DNA from: Nitriliruptoraceae bacterium
GTDB taxonomy: Bacteria > Actinomycetota > Nitriliruptoria > Nitriliruptorales > Nitriliruptoraceae
Assembly: GCA_007120485.1 (NCBI GenBank)
Contig: SKNP01000503.1
Location: 1 to 6,443 of the forward strand
DNA: 6,443 nucleotides
Direction of reading: 5' to 3'
Below the pieces are notes generated by a model, which worked only from the letters and a program-made list of their open reading frames with translations, searched no databases and was not told the DNA's origin. The first letter of the stretch is position 1, and each line of letters opens with the position of its first letter. This document shows positions 1 through 5,292 of this stretch, one piece after another. Position numbers and translations under genes: made by a program.

Positions 1-22
1 GCCTGCGGAGGGCGGGAGACTA

Positions 23-37
23 TCCGGGGCGCCCGGA
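23..37 (-). terminator. Possible hairpin downstream of the minus-strand substrate-binding gene
   Basis: A perfect 6-bp inverted repeat, TCCGGG and CCCGGA with a 3-nt GCG loop, lies about 30 nt beyond the stop codon of the minus-strand binding-protein gene. It would form a stable GC hairpin in the transcript. There is no run of U after it on the minus strand, so it is not a classical intrinsic terminator. It may be a weak terminator or a 3'-end protecting stem. The rest of positions 1-67 shows no gene that I can support. Confidence 0.3.
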
Positions 38-67
38 GGTCGCCAACGTGGCACGGCACCGTCACGA

Positions 68-2149
68 TCACTCCGCGTCCGGGTCCAACCACACCTCCGT
101 GAGGTTCAAGCGGCCGAAGGGATCGACGACCACCTCCTGCGCCATCGGTGCGATCGCCAGACGGTGACGGGTCCAGAGCACCGGCATCACCGGTGCCTGC
201 TCGAGGACCCGTCGCTCCGCCGACCGCAGGGCGAGCCGCCGATCGCGGTCGTCCTCGGCGGCCCGCGCCTCCTCGAGGAAGGCATCCACCTCGTCGTCCT
301 CGAACCCGCTGAGGTTGTCCACGCCGACCTGCGACGAGTGGAACAACGGGTGGAGGTAGGCCCCGGGATCTGGGGTGGTGACGTCCCACCCCAGGCGGAA
401 CACCGGGATCTCCCCCTCACGGATCCCGCGGACGAACGGTTGGAGGTTCATCGCCTGGAAGTCGACCTCCAGGTCCAGCGCGTCCTCGATGTCGGCCGCG
501 ATCTGCTCGGCGATCAGGCTGTGGGTGGTGCCCCGGTTGAAGGTCAGGGTGACCGGCCCGATCACCTCCGCTGGCGCGTCGACCTCCGGCGCCCCTGGAC
601 CGGTCCGTGGATCCCCTGGGACCAGACCGTCGCCCCGCCGGTCGGTCGGTGGAACCGGATCGCGGGTCTCGTCGTCGCCGTCCTCCCCGGCCGGTCCATC
701 GTCGTCGGGGTCCTCGGCCTCCACCTCGTCGTCACCGGAGCCTCCACCCTCCACGCCATCGTCTTGGGGACCTGCGCGCTCCGCGTCAGCGTCGCCGTCG
801 TTCGGGCCGTCACCCGCTGCGGCGTCGTCGCCCTCGTCGCGGCCCTCACCCGCCGGGGCGTCGTCGCCGTCGTCGCCGTCGTCGCCGGGGCCCTCACCCT
901 CCGTGCTGTCGGGGTCCAGCCGGTCGTCCGTAGCGTCCTCCGCCTCGGCGGCCAGCAGGTCAGCGACGACCTCGTCCAGCAGGTCAGCCGCGCCTTCGGG
1001 ATCGTGCTGGCAGTGGTCGCACCAGCCCCGCTGCGCGCCGGGGATCGGCGGTGGCACGATCGCGGTGGCTGGGGCGCGGGTGCCGTCGAGGGTCTCCTCC
1101 GCCAGGCGCTCGCGGTCGATGGCCATCGACAGCGCCCGACGCAGCCGTGGGTCATCGAACGGGGACTGGGTGACGTCGAACCCGTAGAGGTAGGTCGTCG
1201 AGGTGATGCCGTCGACCAACCCGGGGCCCCTGGCTCCGTCCGGGGAACGACCGAACCGCTCGATCACCTGTTCCCGCCGCTCGACCGGCACCCGACCGAC
1301 GTGGAGTTGGCCGTCGAGCAGGTCGCGCCACTGCTCCTCCCCGGCGTCGTCATCCGGGTAGACCGTGAACAAAACCTCGTCGAGCAAGGCCGGGTCGTGG
1401 TGGTCCTCGACCGCGGTCAGACGGATGAACGAGCCCGGCTCGCGCGGACCAGCCATCGCGAAAGGGCCGTTGCCGACCGGTTCGCGGGCGTAGGCGTCCA
1501 GGTCCTCCTCGGCCATCGGCGGGGTCGGGACCAGGCTCGGATCGGCAAGCGTCAGCAGGAAGCCCGGCTGCGGTTGCTGCAGGCGAACCTCGAGGGTCCG
1601 ATCATCGAGCGCGTCGACGCCGTCCAGGGGCTCGCCGGCACGCTGGGCATCCTCAGCCCCGACCACGTCGGCCAGGAGGTACGACAGGTAGGAGCGTGGC
1701 TCGGCGGTGCCGTCCGCGATGCGCTGGAACGTCCGCACGAAGTCGTCCGCGGTGACCGGTGTGCCATCGTGGAACGCCGCATCGCGCAGGTGGAAGGTGA
1801 AGCGCGTCCCGCCGTCGTCGATCTCCCACCGCTGTGCGGCTGCCGGCTGGAGCTGCCCGACGTCGTCGGCTCGGACCAGTGGGTCGAACAGGGCGTCGAC
1901 GACGCGTTCACCCTCATCATCCACCAGGAACCGCGGATCGATCGTCACCGGGTCGATCGACAACCCGACGCGCAGCGTGCCGCCCTCGAACGGCCCTTCC
2001 TCCTGCGACGGCTCCGGCGGTACCGGCTCCGCCGGCTCGGGATCGAGGGGCTCGGCGTCGAAGGGCGCCGTACAGCTCGCCAGCAACGCCGTGGACGCCA
2101 CGACCCCGACGAGCGTCCGCCAGGGTGCGCGCCACGTGCGCGGGATCAG
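68..2149 (-). CDS. ABC transporter substrate-binding lipoprotein, family 5 (peptide/OppA-DppA type), with acidic insertion
   Basis: This is a predicted membrane-anchored solute receptor of an ABC importer, probably for peptides (SBP_bac_5 family). With the CTG start at 2149 it has 693 residues. Residues 1-26 form a lipoprotein signal peptide: Arg-rich start, hydrophobic core at 12-24, lipobox LLASC with Cys26 as lipidation site. A Pro/Glu-rich linker covers about 27-55. The family motif is clear at 115-137 (HLRDAAFHDGTPVTADDF). The C-terminal lobe resumes at 532 (PVTLTFN) and includes a typical LGWDVTTPDP segment. Residues 401-531 are an Asp/Glu/Gly-rich low-complexity insertion, which explains the length beyond the usual 500-600. 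C377 and C380 form a CxxC pair. No lysine occurs in the whole protein. The start is inferred: no ATG, GTG or TTG lies in frame at a sensible distance, and the CTG overlaps the secG stop by 4 nt, suggesting translational coupling. Family is well supported; substrate is unknown, and no permease or ATPase gene is adjacent. Confidence 0.88.
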   Translation of the reverse strand: MIPRTWRAPWRTLVGVVASTALLASCTAPFDAEPLDPEPAEPVPPEPSQEEGPFEGGTLRVGLSIDPVTIDPRFLVDDEGERVVDALFDPLVRADDVGQLQPAAAQRWEIDDGGTRFTFHLRDAAFHDGTPVTADDFVRTFQRIADGTAEPRSYLSYLLADVVGAEDAQRAGEPLDGVDALDDRTLEVRLQQPQPGFLLTLADPSLVPTPPMAEEDLDAYAREPVGNGPFAMAGPREPGSFIRLTAVEDHHDPALLDEVLFTVYPDDDAGEEQWRDLLDGQLHVGRVPVERREQVIERFGRSPDGARGPGLVDGITSTTYLYGFDVTQSPFDDPRLRRALSMAIDRERLAEETLDGTRAPATAIVPPPIPGAQRGWCDHCQHDPEGAADLLDEVVADLLAAEAEDATDDRLDPDSTEGEGPGDDGDDGDDAPAGEGRDEGDDAAAGDGPNDGDADAERAGPQDDGVEGGGSGDDEVEAEDPDDDGPAGEDGDDETRDPVPPTDRRGDGLVPGDPRTGPGAPEVDAPAEVIGPVTLTFNRGTTHSLIAEQIAADIEDALDLEVDFQAMNLQPFVRGIREGEIPVFRLGWDVTTPDPGAYLHPLFHSSQVGVDNLSGFEDDEVDAFLEEARAAEDDRDRRLALRSAERRVLEQAPVMPVLWTRHRLAIAPMAQEVVVDPFGRLNLTEVWLDPDAE
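557..949 (-). other. Asp/Glu/Gly-rich low-complexity insertion (residues 401-531)
   Basis: By my count 49 of these 131 residues are acidic, and most others are Gly, Ala or Pro. In OppA-like proteins a DPExAxxLL helix (here around 383-391) is normally followed after a few residues by the strand seen here as VTLTFN. The insertion separates the two, so it lies in a loop rather than in the fold core. The segment is open in frame and not interrupted by stops. It is probably a disordered, highly charged loop exposed outside the cell. Confidence 0.75.
861..887 (-). repeat. Three perfect tandem copies of a 9-bp unit
   Basis: The unit TCGTCGCCG (plus strand) is repeated three times without change and encodes Gly-Asp-Asp three times on the minus strand. 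It lies inside the acidic insertion of the binding protein. An 11-bp direct repeat, GGCCCTCACCC at 841-851 and 889-899, flanks it. Together these suggest the insertion grew by slippage or local duplication. Confidence 0.8.
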
Positions 2150-2370
2150 AGCAGGACGACCAGCGCCGAGTTCGTGACGCCGAACAGGATCGCCGAGACG
2201 ATCGTGAGCCGGTCGAGGTTGCGCTCGACGACCGCGGAGCCGCCCAGGCCACCACCGGCGCCGCCACCGAACATGTCCGACAGGCCACCGCCCTGCCCGC
2301 GATGCATCAGCACCAGCGCGATCAGCGTCAGCGACAGTAGGACGTGGACGACGACGAGTGCGGCGATCAC
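2146..2370 (-). CDS. secG: Protein-export membrane protein SecG
   Basis: SecG is the small auxiliary subunit of the SecYEG protein-conducting channel in the cytoplasmic membrane. The 74-residue product has the family layout: a hydrophobic helix at about 2-22, a short glycine-rich cytoplasmic loop with the hallmark GGGLSDMFGGG at 27-37, and a second hydrophobic helix at about 56-74. The length matches other actinobacterial SecG proteins. The start is GTG at 2370, chosen because GGAG lies 6 nt upstream and because the helix begins immediately. Its TGA stop overlaps the CTG start of the downstream binding-protein gene by 4 nt. In many actinobacteria secG follows gap-pgk-tpiA; here no glycolytic gene is visible and an M56 protease gene lies upstream. 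Confidence 0.93.
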   Translation of the reverse strand: MIAALVVVHVLLSLTLIALVLMHRGQGGGLSDMFGGGAGGGLGGSAVVERNLDRLTIVSAILFGVTNSALVVLL

Positions 2371-2476
2371 GGGAGACTCCAAGGGCGGTTCGAGGGACCG
2401 TGGGGCGGTCGTGGCCAGCACACCGGCGGCCGGCGGTCGGACGGACGCCGAGGCTACCAGGCACGGCCCGGCACCC
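2371..2476 (-). promoter_or_regulatory. 106-bp gap upstream of secG with ribosome binding site and small dyad
   Basis: The gap separates the M56 protease stop from the secG start. CTTGGAGT at 2376-2383 (minus strand) supplies the secG ribosome binding site. A 5-bp inverted repeat, GACCG and CGGTC with a 5-nt spacer, sits at 2396-2410. I see no convincing -35/-10 pair (a TAGCCT hexamer on the minus strand has no good partner) and no T-tract terminator. Whether secG is read through from the protease gene or has its own promoter cannot be decided by eye. Confidence 0.35.
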
Positions 2477-3835
2477 TCACCTGGCTTGGCGGGCGAGCCA
2501 GTACATGCGGAAGCCGCTGTCACCTTCGAGGTTGCCGACCGGTGTCGCCTGCCAGCGCTCGGACGCCGCATCGTCCACGGTGATCTCCGGCGGCGCAAGA
2601 CCGAGGCTGGGCGACCGGTCCGGGACCGGACAGCCGACGTCGTCGTCGGCGCAGGCCCGCAGTGCGCCGCGGCGGTTCTCCTGGCTGTGCTCGTCGAGCA
2701 CGCCATGCATCTCCACCGATGGCGCGTCGACGTCCAACGTGGAGCGTCGATAGACGTCGAACGCGCGCGCCTCGCCGGTCGGGACCGCGCTGGTGGCCAC
2801 CGGCGGTGCCGCGGACCAGACCAGGGCGACCGCATCCCGCTGCCGTTCCGGACCAGCGATCGACGCGGGGATCGCGATCGCTCCGGTGACCGCCACGACC
2901 GCTACCACCGCAACGGCGGCGGTCTCGGAGCGACGACGGCGGGGTGTCGGCGACGGATCGTCATCTACCAGGAGCCGGACCCGGTCGACGACGTTGCCGG
3001 ACGGCGCGAACGCGGCACAGGCGTTGGGGGCGACCGAGCCTCGCTCGAGCACCTTGAGCAGTCCCGAGGCCAACGCGCCGGGGCGACGCGTGGCGCTGAC
3101 CGCGATCTGGTCGGCGGCCAGCTCGCGTTCGCGGTGCAGCTGCCGGACGGCCCAACCGCCACCGGGGACGAAGAAGGTCAGATCCCGCAGCACCCCCAGC
3201 GCGGTCGCGACCTGCGTGTCACGGCGTCGGACATGGGCGAGTTCGTGGGCCAGCACGCCCTCGAGTTCCTCGTCATCCAACTCGGCGACCAGCGCCGCAT
3301 CGAGCACCACCACCGGCCGGCGGTGCCCGACCACGTACGCGCCGCCGGGACAGCTCGGCAACGTTGCGAGGACGGGCGCCGGCACCTCGAGCACCGCAGC
3401 GGCACGTGCCGCGACCCGCTCGAGCCGCCGGTCAGCCGACCCAGCGGCCACCGCTCGACGGACACCCAGTCGGAACCGCACGGCCGACCGAGCCCGGTGC
3501 ACCAGCCGCCAACCGGCGATGATCGCCCAGGTGCCCACCAACAGCGGGGCGGCGATCGGCGCGAAGCGCAGGTAGCCGTCGCCCACCGGCACGGCCAGCG
3601 CGTCGATACCGCTGGCCGGAACCATCAGGGTGGGCAGACGCAAGCCGGTGCCCGACAGCACGAGGACGATCAGCAACGCCGCCGCCGGCGCCAGAGCCGC
3701 CGCGACCCGGGCGCGCGGCGAGCGCAAGCCACGCCGCAGAAGCGCACGGACCAGCACCACCGTCACCACGGTGGCCAGCACCGCTCGAACCGCGACGGAT
3801 TCGAGCGGTAACGATACGAGGACGCCGAGGTCCAC
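2477..3835 (-). CDS. BlaR1-like M56 family membrane zinc metalloprotease (sensor)
   Basis: This is a predicted integral-membrane zinc protease of the M56 (BlaR1/MecR1) family, 452 residues. Hydrophobic helices lie at about 12-31, 47-64 and 91-110. A cytoplasmic protease domain follows with H197-E198-L-A-H201 as zinc and catalytic motif and E238LAAD242 as likely third ligand. A fourth helix lies at about 305-324 and an external C-terminal tail at about 325-452. This order matches BlaR1 topology. The tail is about 125 residues, roughly half the size of the BlaR1 penicillin sensor, and I see no SxxK active-site motif in it; it has two cysteines (C395, C402) that could form a disulfide. It follows the BlaI-type repressor gene with a 6-bp gap, so the two are almost certainly cotranscribed. 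By analogy the protease would lead to repressor inactivation after sensing an external signal. The GTG start at 3835 has an AGGAG 13 nt upstream, a long spacing, so the exact start is less sure. Confidence 0.88.
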   Translation of the reverse strand: MDLGVLVSLPLESVAVRAVLATVVTVVLVRALLRRGLRSPRARVAAALAPAAALLIVLVLSGTGLRLPTLMVPASGIDALAVPVGDGYLRFAPIAAPLLVGTWAIIAGWRLVHRARSAVRFRLGVRRAVAAGSADRRLERVAARAAAVLEVPAPVLATLPSCPGGAYVVGHRRPVVVLDAALVAELDDEELEGVLAHELAHVRRRDTQVATALGVLRDLTFFVPGGGWAVRQLHRERELAADQIAVSATRRPGALASGLLKVLERGSVAPNACAAFAPSGNVVDRVRLLVDDDPSPTPRRRRSETAAVAVVAVVAVTGAIAIPASIAGPERQRDAVALVWSAAPPVATSAVPTGEARAFDVYRRSTLDVDAPSVEMHGVLDEHSQENRRGALRACADDDVGCPVPDRSPSLGLAPPEITVDDAASERWQATPVGNLEGDSGFRMYWLARQAR

Positions 3836-3841
3836 GTCGGG

Positions 3842-4243
3842 TCAGCGCTCCTGGGTACGGCGTCGGGACACCGCCGACCGCAGCTCGTCGAGCGTCACGT
3901 CGTCGACGTCGTCGACGACGTCTGCCAGGTACGCCGCTGCCGGCTCCGGGTAGCGGTCGAGCAGCCACGACAGCACGTCCTCGACGGTGTCGCGGGCGTA
4001 GTGGTCGCGGCTGACGGCGGGCCGGTAGCGGTGGGCCAGGCCCGCCGTGTCGCGTGCCAGCAGTCCCTTGCTCGCCAGGCGGGTCATCGTGGTCATCACG
4101 GTGGTGTAGGCGATCGAACGCGTCGCCGCCAGCTCGCCGTGGACCTCCCGCACGGTGGTGTCACCCAGCCGCCAGACCACATCCATCACGTCCTGCTCGA
4201 GCGGCCCTAGCAGGGCCTCGATCGGATCGTTCCGTCTCGCCAC
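3842..4243 (-). CDS. BlaI/MecI/CopY family transcriptional repressor
   Basis: This 133-residue protein is a predicted winged-helix DNA-binding repressor of the BlaI/CopY family, acting as a dimer in the cytoplasm. The N-terminal signature GPLEQDVMDVVW at 13-24 and the recognition region RSIAYTTVMTTMTRLASKG at 42-60 match the family closely. The C-terminal helices, at about 80-133, would give dimerisation; they include an acidic Asp/Val stretch around 109-116. Length is normal for the family. The GTG start at 4243 is preceded by GAGGAG with only 3 nt spacing; no other in-frame start fits the family's N terminus. It is the first gene of a pair with the M56 protease. BlaI-type repressors usually control their own operon; I could not identify a matching operator upstream. 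Confidence 0.93.
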   Translation of the reverse strand: MARRNDPIEALLGPLEQDVMDVVWRLGDTTVREVHGELAATRSIAYTTVMTTMTRLASKGLLARDTAGLAHRYRPAVSRDHYARDTVEDVLSWLLDRYPEPAAAYLADVVDDVDDVTLDELRSAVSRRRTQER

Positions 4244-4282
4244 GGTCTCCTCGTTCCTGCGGGCCCTCTCCCGCGCCCGGTC

Positions 4283-4288
4283 ATCGTA
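4283..4288 (-). promoter_or_regulatory. Candidate -10 element for the repressor-protease pair
   Basis: The hexamer TACGAT on the minus strand fits the TANNNT consensus and ends 39 nt before the GTG start of the repressor gene, leaving a short leader. No good -35 box is visible at 17-18 nt upstream, where the sequence is near TGCCCG. The rest of the 179-bp divergent region (4244-4422) shows no clear BlaI-type dyad and no RNA gene. Confidence 0.3.
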
Positions 4289-4422
4289 GCGAGCAGGCGG
4301 CGGAGCGGGCAGGGTTCCTCCCCCATGGTCCACCGATGCGCGAGCCGCGGGGTCGTCGCCGACCCAGGTACCGTCGAGCACGTCGATCCCGAACGCGTCC
4401 CGCCACGACCTCGAGACGTCGT

Positions 4423-5001
4423 ATGCCGCCGTCGCCCACACCGCTCGGCCCGCAGGAGCAGAGCGCGGACCCCCGGGTCGTGCTCCACAGCACGTTGCTC
4501 GGCACGGTCACGGCGCTGCTCTCCCCCATCCTGCTCGTCGCGCTCGGGGCGATCGCCATGAACGCGGTCGGGGTACGGCCGATCCCCCTGCTCTTCGTCG
4601 CGGTCGGGGTGACCACGGGTGCCATCTCCCTGACGACGTTCCCCCGCCGGACCATCATCTCGTCCGATGGCCTCACCCGCGTCTGCTGGGGACGCCGCCA
4701 GCACCTCGACTGGCGGGACGTGCGGGTGGTCACGCGAGCACCGAAGAACCGCCGACACGCCAAGCAGGACCTGCGGGCGCGGACCCGCGGCGAGCCCGTC
4801 GAGTCCACCGCGATCGGGGCCTCCGGCCTCCTGGCGAAGGGCCACGGACGACGTACCTGGATCCTGACGGACCAGGCGGAGAGCCAACTCGAGTACGACG
4901 CGGTGGCCGCGATCCTCGATCTGGTCCCGAACACCTCGTTGCGGGCGCGGCGACCGCCTGCGGACTCCACCCCGACCGATCTGTACCGCCGCAGCCGCTA
5001 G
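4423..5001 (+). CDS. Small membrane protein with PH-like domain
   Basis: The 192-residue product has two hydrophobic segments, at about 24-46 and 53-72, followed by a soluble domain. The segment from about 79 (IISSDGLTRVCWGRRQ, then LDWRDVRVV) resembles bacterial PH-like domains, in which a short strand pair leads into a conserved Trp-Asp-Val turn. A basic stretch at 106-123 and an Arg-rich tail follow. The ATG at 4423 was chosen as the first in-frame start before the hydrophobic region; only a weak GAGA lies 6 nt upstream. A GTG at 4480 is a less likely start because it would cut close to the first helix. The gene is divergent from the repressor and has no partner on its own strand. Function is unknown. 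The family assignment is by pattern and moderate in certainty. Confidence 0.7.
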   Translation: MPPSPTPLGPQEQSADPRVVLHSTLLGTVTALLSPILLVALGAIAMNAVGVRPIPLLFVAVGVTTGAISLTTFPRRTIISSDGLTRVCWGRRQHLDWRDVRVVTRAPKNRRHAKQDLRARTRGEPVESTAIGASGLLAKGHGRRTWILTDQAESQLEYDAVAAILDLVPNTSLRARRPPADSTPTDLYRRSR

Positions 5002-5009
5002 GGGCGACA

Positions 5010-5026
5010 CCCCGTCACCCCCGGGG
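5010..5026 (+). terminator. Weak hairpin just after the PH-like gene
   Basis: CCCCG at 5010-5014 pairs with CGGGG at 5022-5026 around a 7-nt loop, starting 9 nt after the stop codon. The stem is short and there is no U-tract. It may help end transcription of the PH-like gene, but the support is thin. Confidence 0.2.
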
Positions 5027-5106
5027 CGGTGGAGCTGGCTGTCCGTGTGGACACCGTCCGCTGGGCGGACAGGCGCCGGACGGTGCCCGAAACATCGCCT
5101 CCGGGC

Positions 5107-5115
5107 TGCTAGCTT
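5107..5115 (+). promoter_or_regulatory. Candidate extended -10 promoter for the second binding-protein gene
   Basis: TGCTAGCTT matches the extended -10 pattern TGN-TANNNT. No good -35 is present at the usual distance, which is acceptable for extended -10 promoters. The expected start of transcription near 5122 falls within the palindrome CTACG-N5-CGTAG at 5117-5131. Confidence 0.35.
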
Positions 5116-5116
5116 C

Positions 5117-5131
5117 CTACGGCGGTCGTAG
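5117..5131. repeat. Palindrome CTACG-GCGGT-CGTAG at the predicted transcription start
   Basis: A perfect 5-bp inverted repeat with a 5-nt spacer. It directly follows the candidate -10 element. It could be a repressor half-site pair that blocks initiation, or a 5'-end hairpin if transcription begins slightly upstream. Confidence 0.4.
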
Positions 5132-5278
5132 TAGAGCGGCGTGCAACCTCACCGCTGGTTGGGTGGGAGACGCGCCGAGCTACGACCCCCCACCGCAGCG
5201 GTCGGCGGCGGGTCCGGGAGGTGCTGCGGCGCCCCCGTGCTCGGACGGTGTCCGCTCGGTGTCCCGGAACAGGACCCC

Positions 5279-5284
5279 AAGGAG
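5279..5284 (+). promoter_or_regulatory. Ribosome binding site of the second binding-protein gene
   Basis: AAGGAG lies 8 nt before the ATG at 5293. It settles the start of this gene, together with the signal peptide that begins at that ATG. Confidence 0.8.
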
Positions 5285-5292
5285 TGCAAGGT

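Larger units (their letters stand above)
5049..5253. repeat. Three copies of CGGACGGTG around a candidate promoter, two extended to 12 bp
   Basis: CGGACGGTGTCC occurs at 5242-5253 on the plus strand and at 5049-5060 on the minus strand, identical over 12 bp. The 9-bp core CGGACGGTG occurs a third time at 5077-5085. The first two cores form a perfect 9-bp inverted repeat (5052-5060 and 5077-5085) around a 16-bp spacer. The copy at 5242 also contains its own small dyad, CGGAC-GGT-GTCCG (5242-5254). The copies lie on both sides of the candidate -10, as expected for paired operators of a dimeric regulator, though none is identified. Confidence 0.6.
5002..5292 (+). promoter_or_regulatory. 291-bp repeat-rich upstream region of the second binding-protein gene
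   Basis: No gene is supported here. The region holds nested hairpins at 5040-5085, a 12-bp element in inverted orientation at 5049-5060 and 5242-5253, a candidate extended -10 at 5107-5115, a palindrome at 5117-5131, a dyad ACCGC-A-GCGGT at 5192-5202, and a ribosome binding site at 5279-5284. If the promoter call is right, the transcript has a leader of about 170 nt, long for a simple promoter and therefore open to regulation. No known riboswitch class is recognisable. Confidence 0.5.

Noticed and set aside
2150..2464. An N-terminal extension of the minus-strand binding protein back to 2464.
   Set aside because: It would bury secG entirely within another frame and place 105 Arg-rich residues before a good lipoprotein signal peptide.
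164..3811. A 1215-codon open frame on the plus strand, antisense to the binding protein, secG and the M56 protease.
   Set aside because: It runs opposite to three well-supported genes, has Arg/Gly/Asp-rich sequence without recognisable domains, and is expected when GC-rich codons such as GAC/GTC and GCC/GGC leave few stops on the reverse strand.
3905..3922. A perfect 18-bp palindrome, GACGTCGTC-GACGACGTC.
   Set aside because: It lies inside the repressor gene and encodes an Asp/Val run. GAC and GTC are reverse complements, so such runs create palindromes without regulatory meaning.
4244..4441. An upstream extension of the repressor to 4441.
   Set aside because: The extra residues are not like the BlaI family, the family N terminus starts just after the GTG at 4243, and the extension would overlap the divergent PH-like gene.
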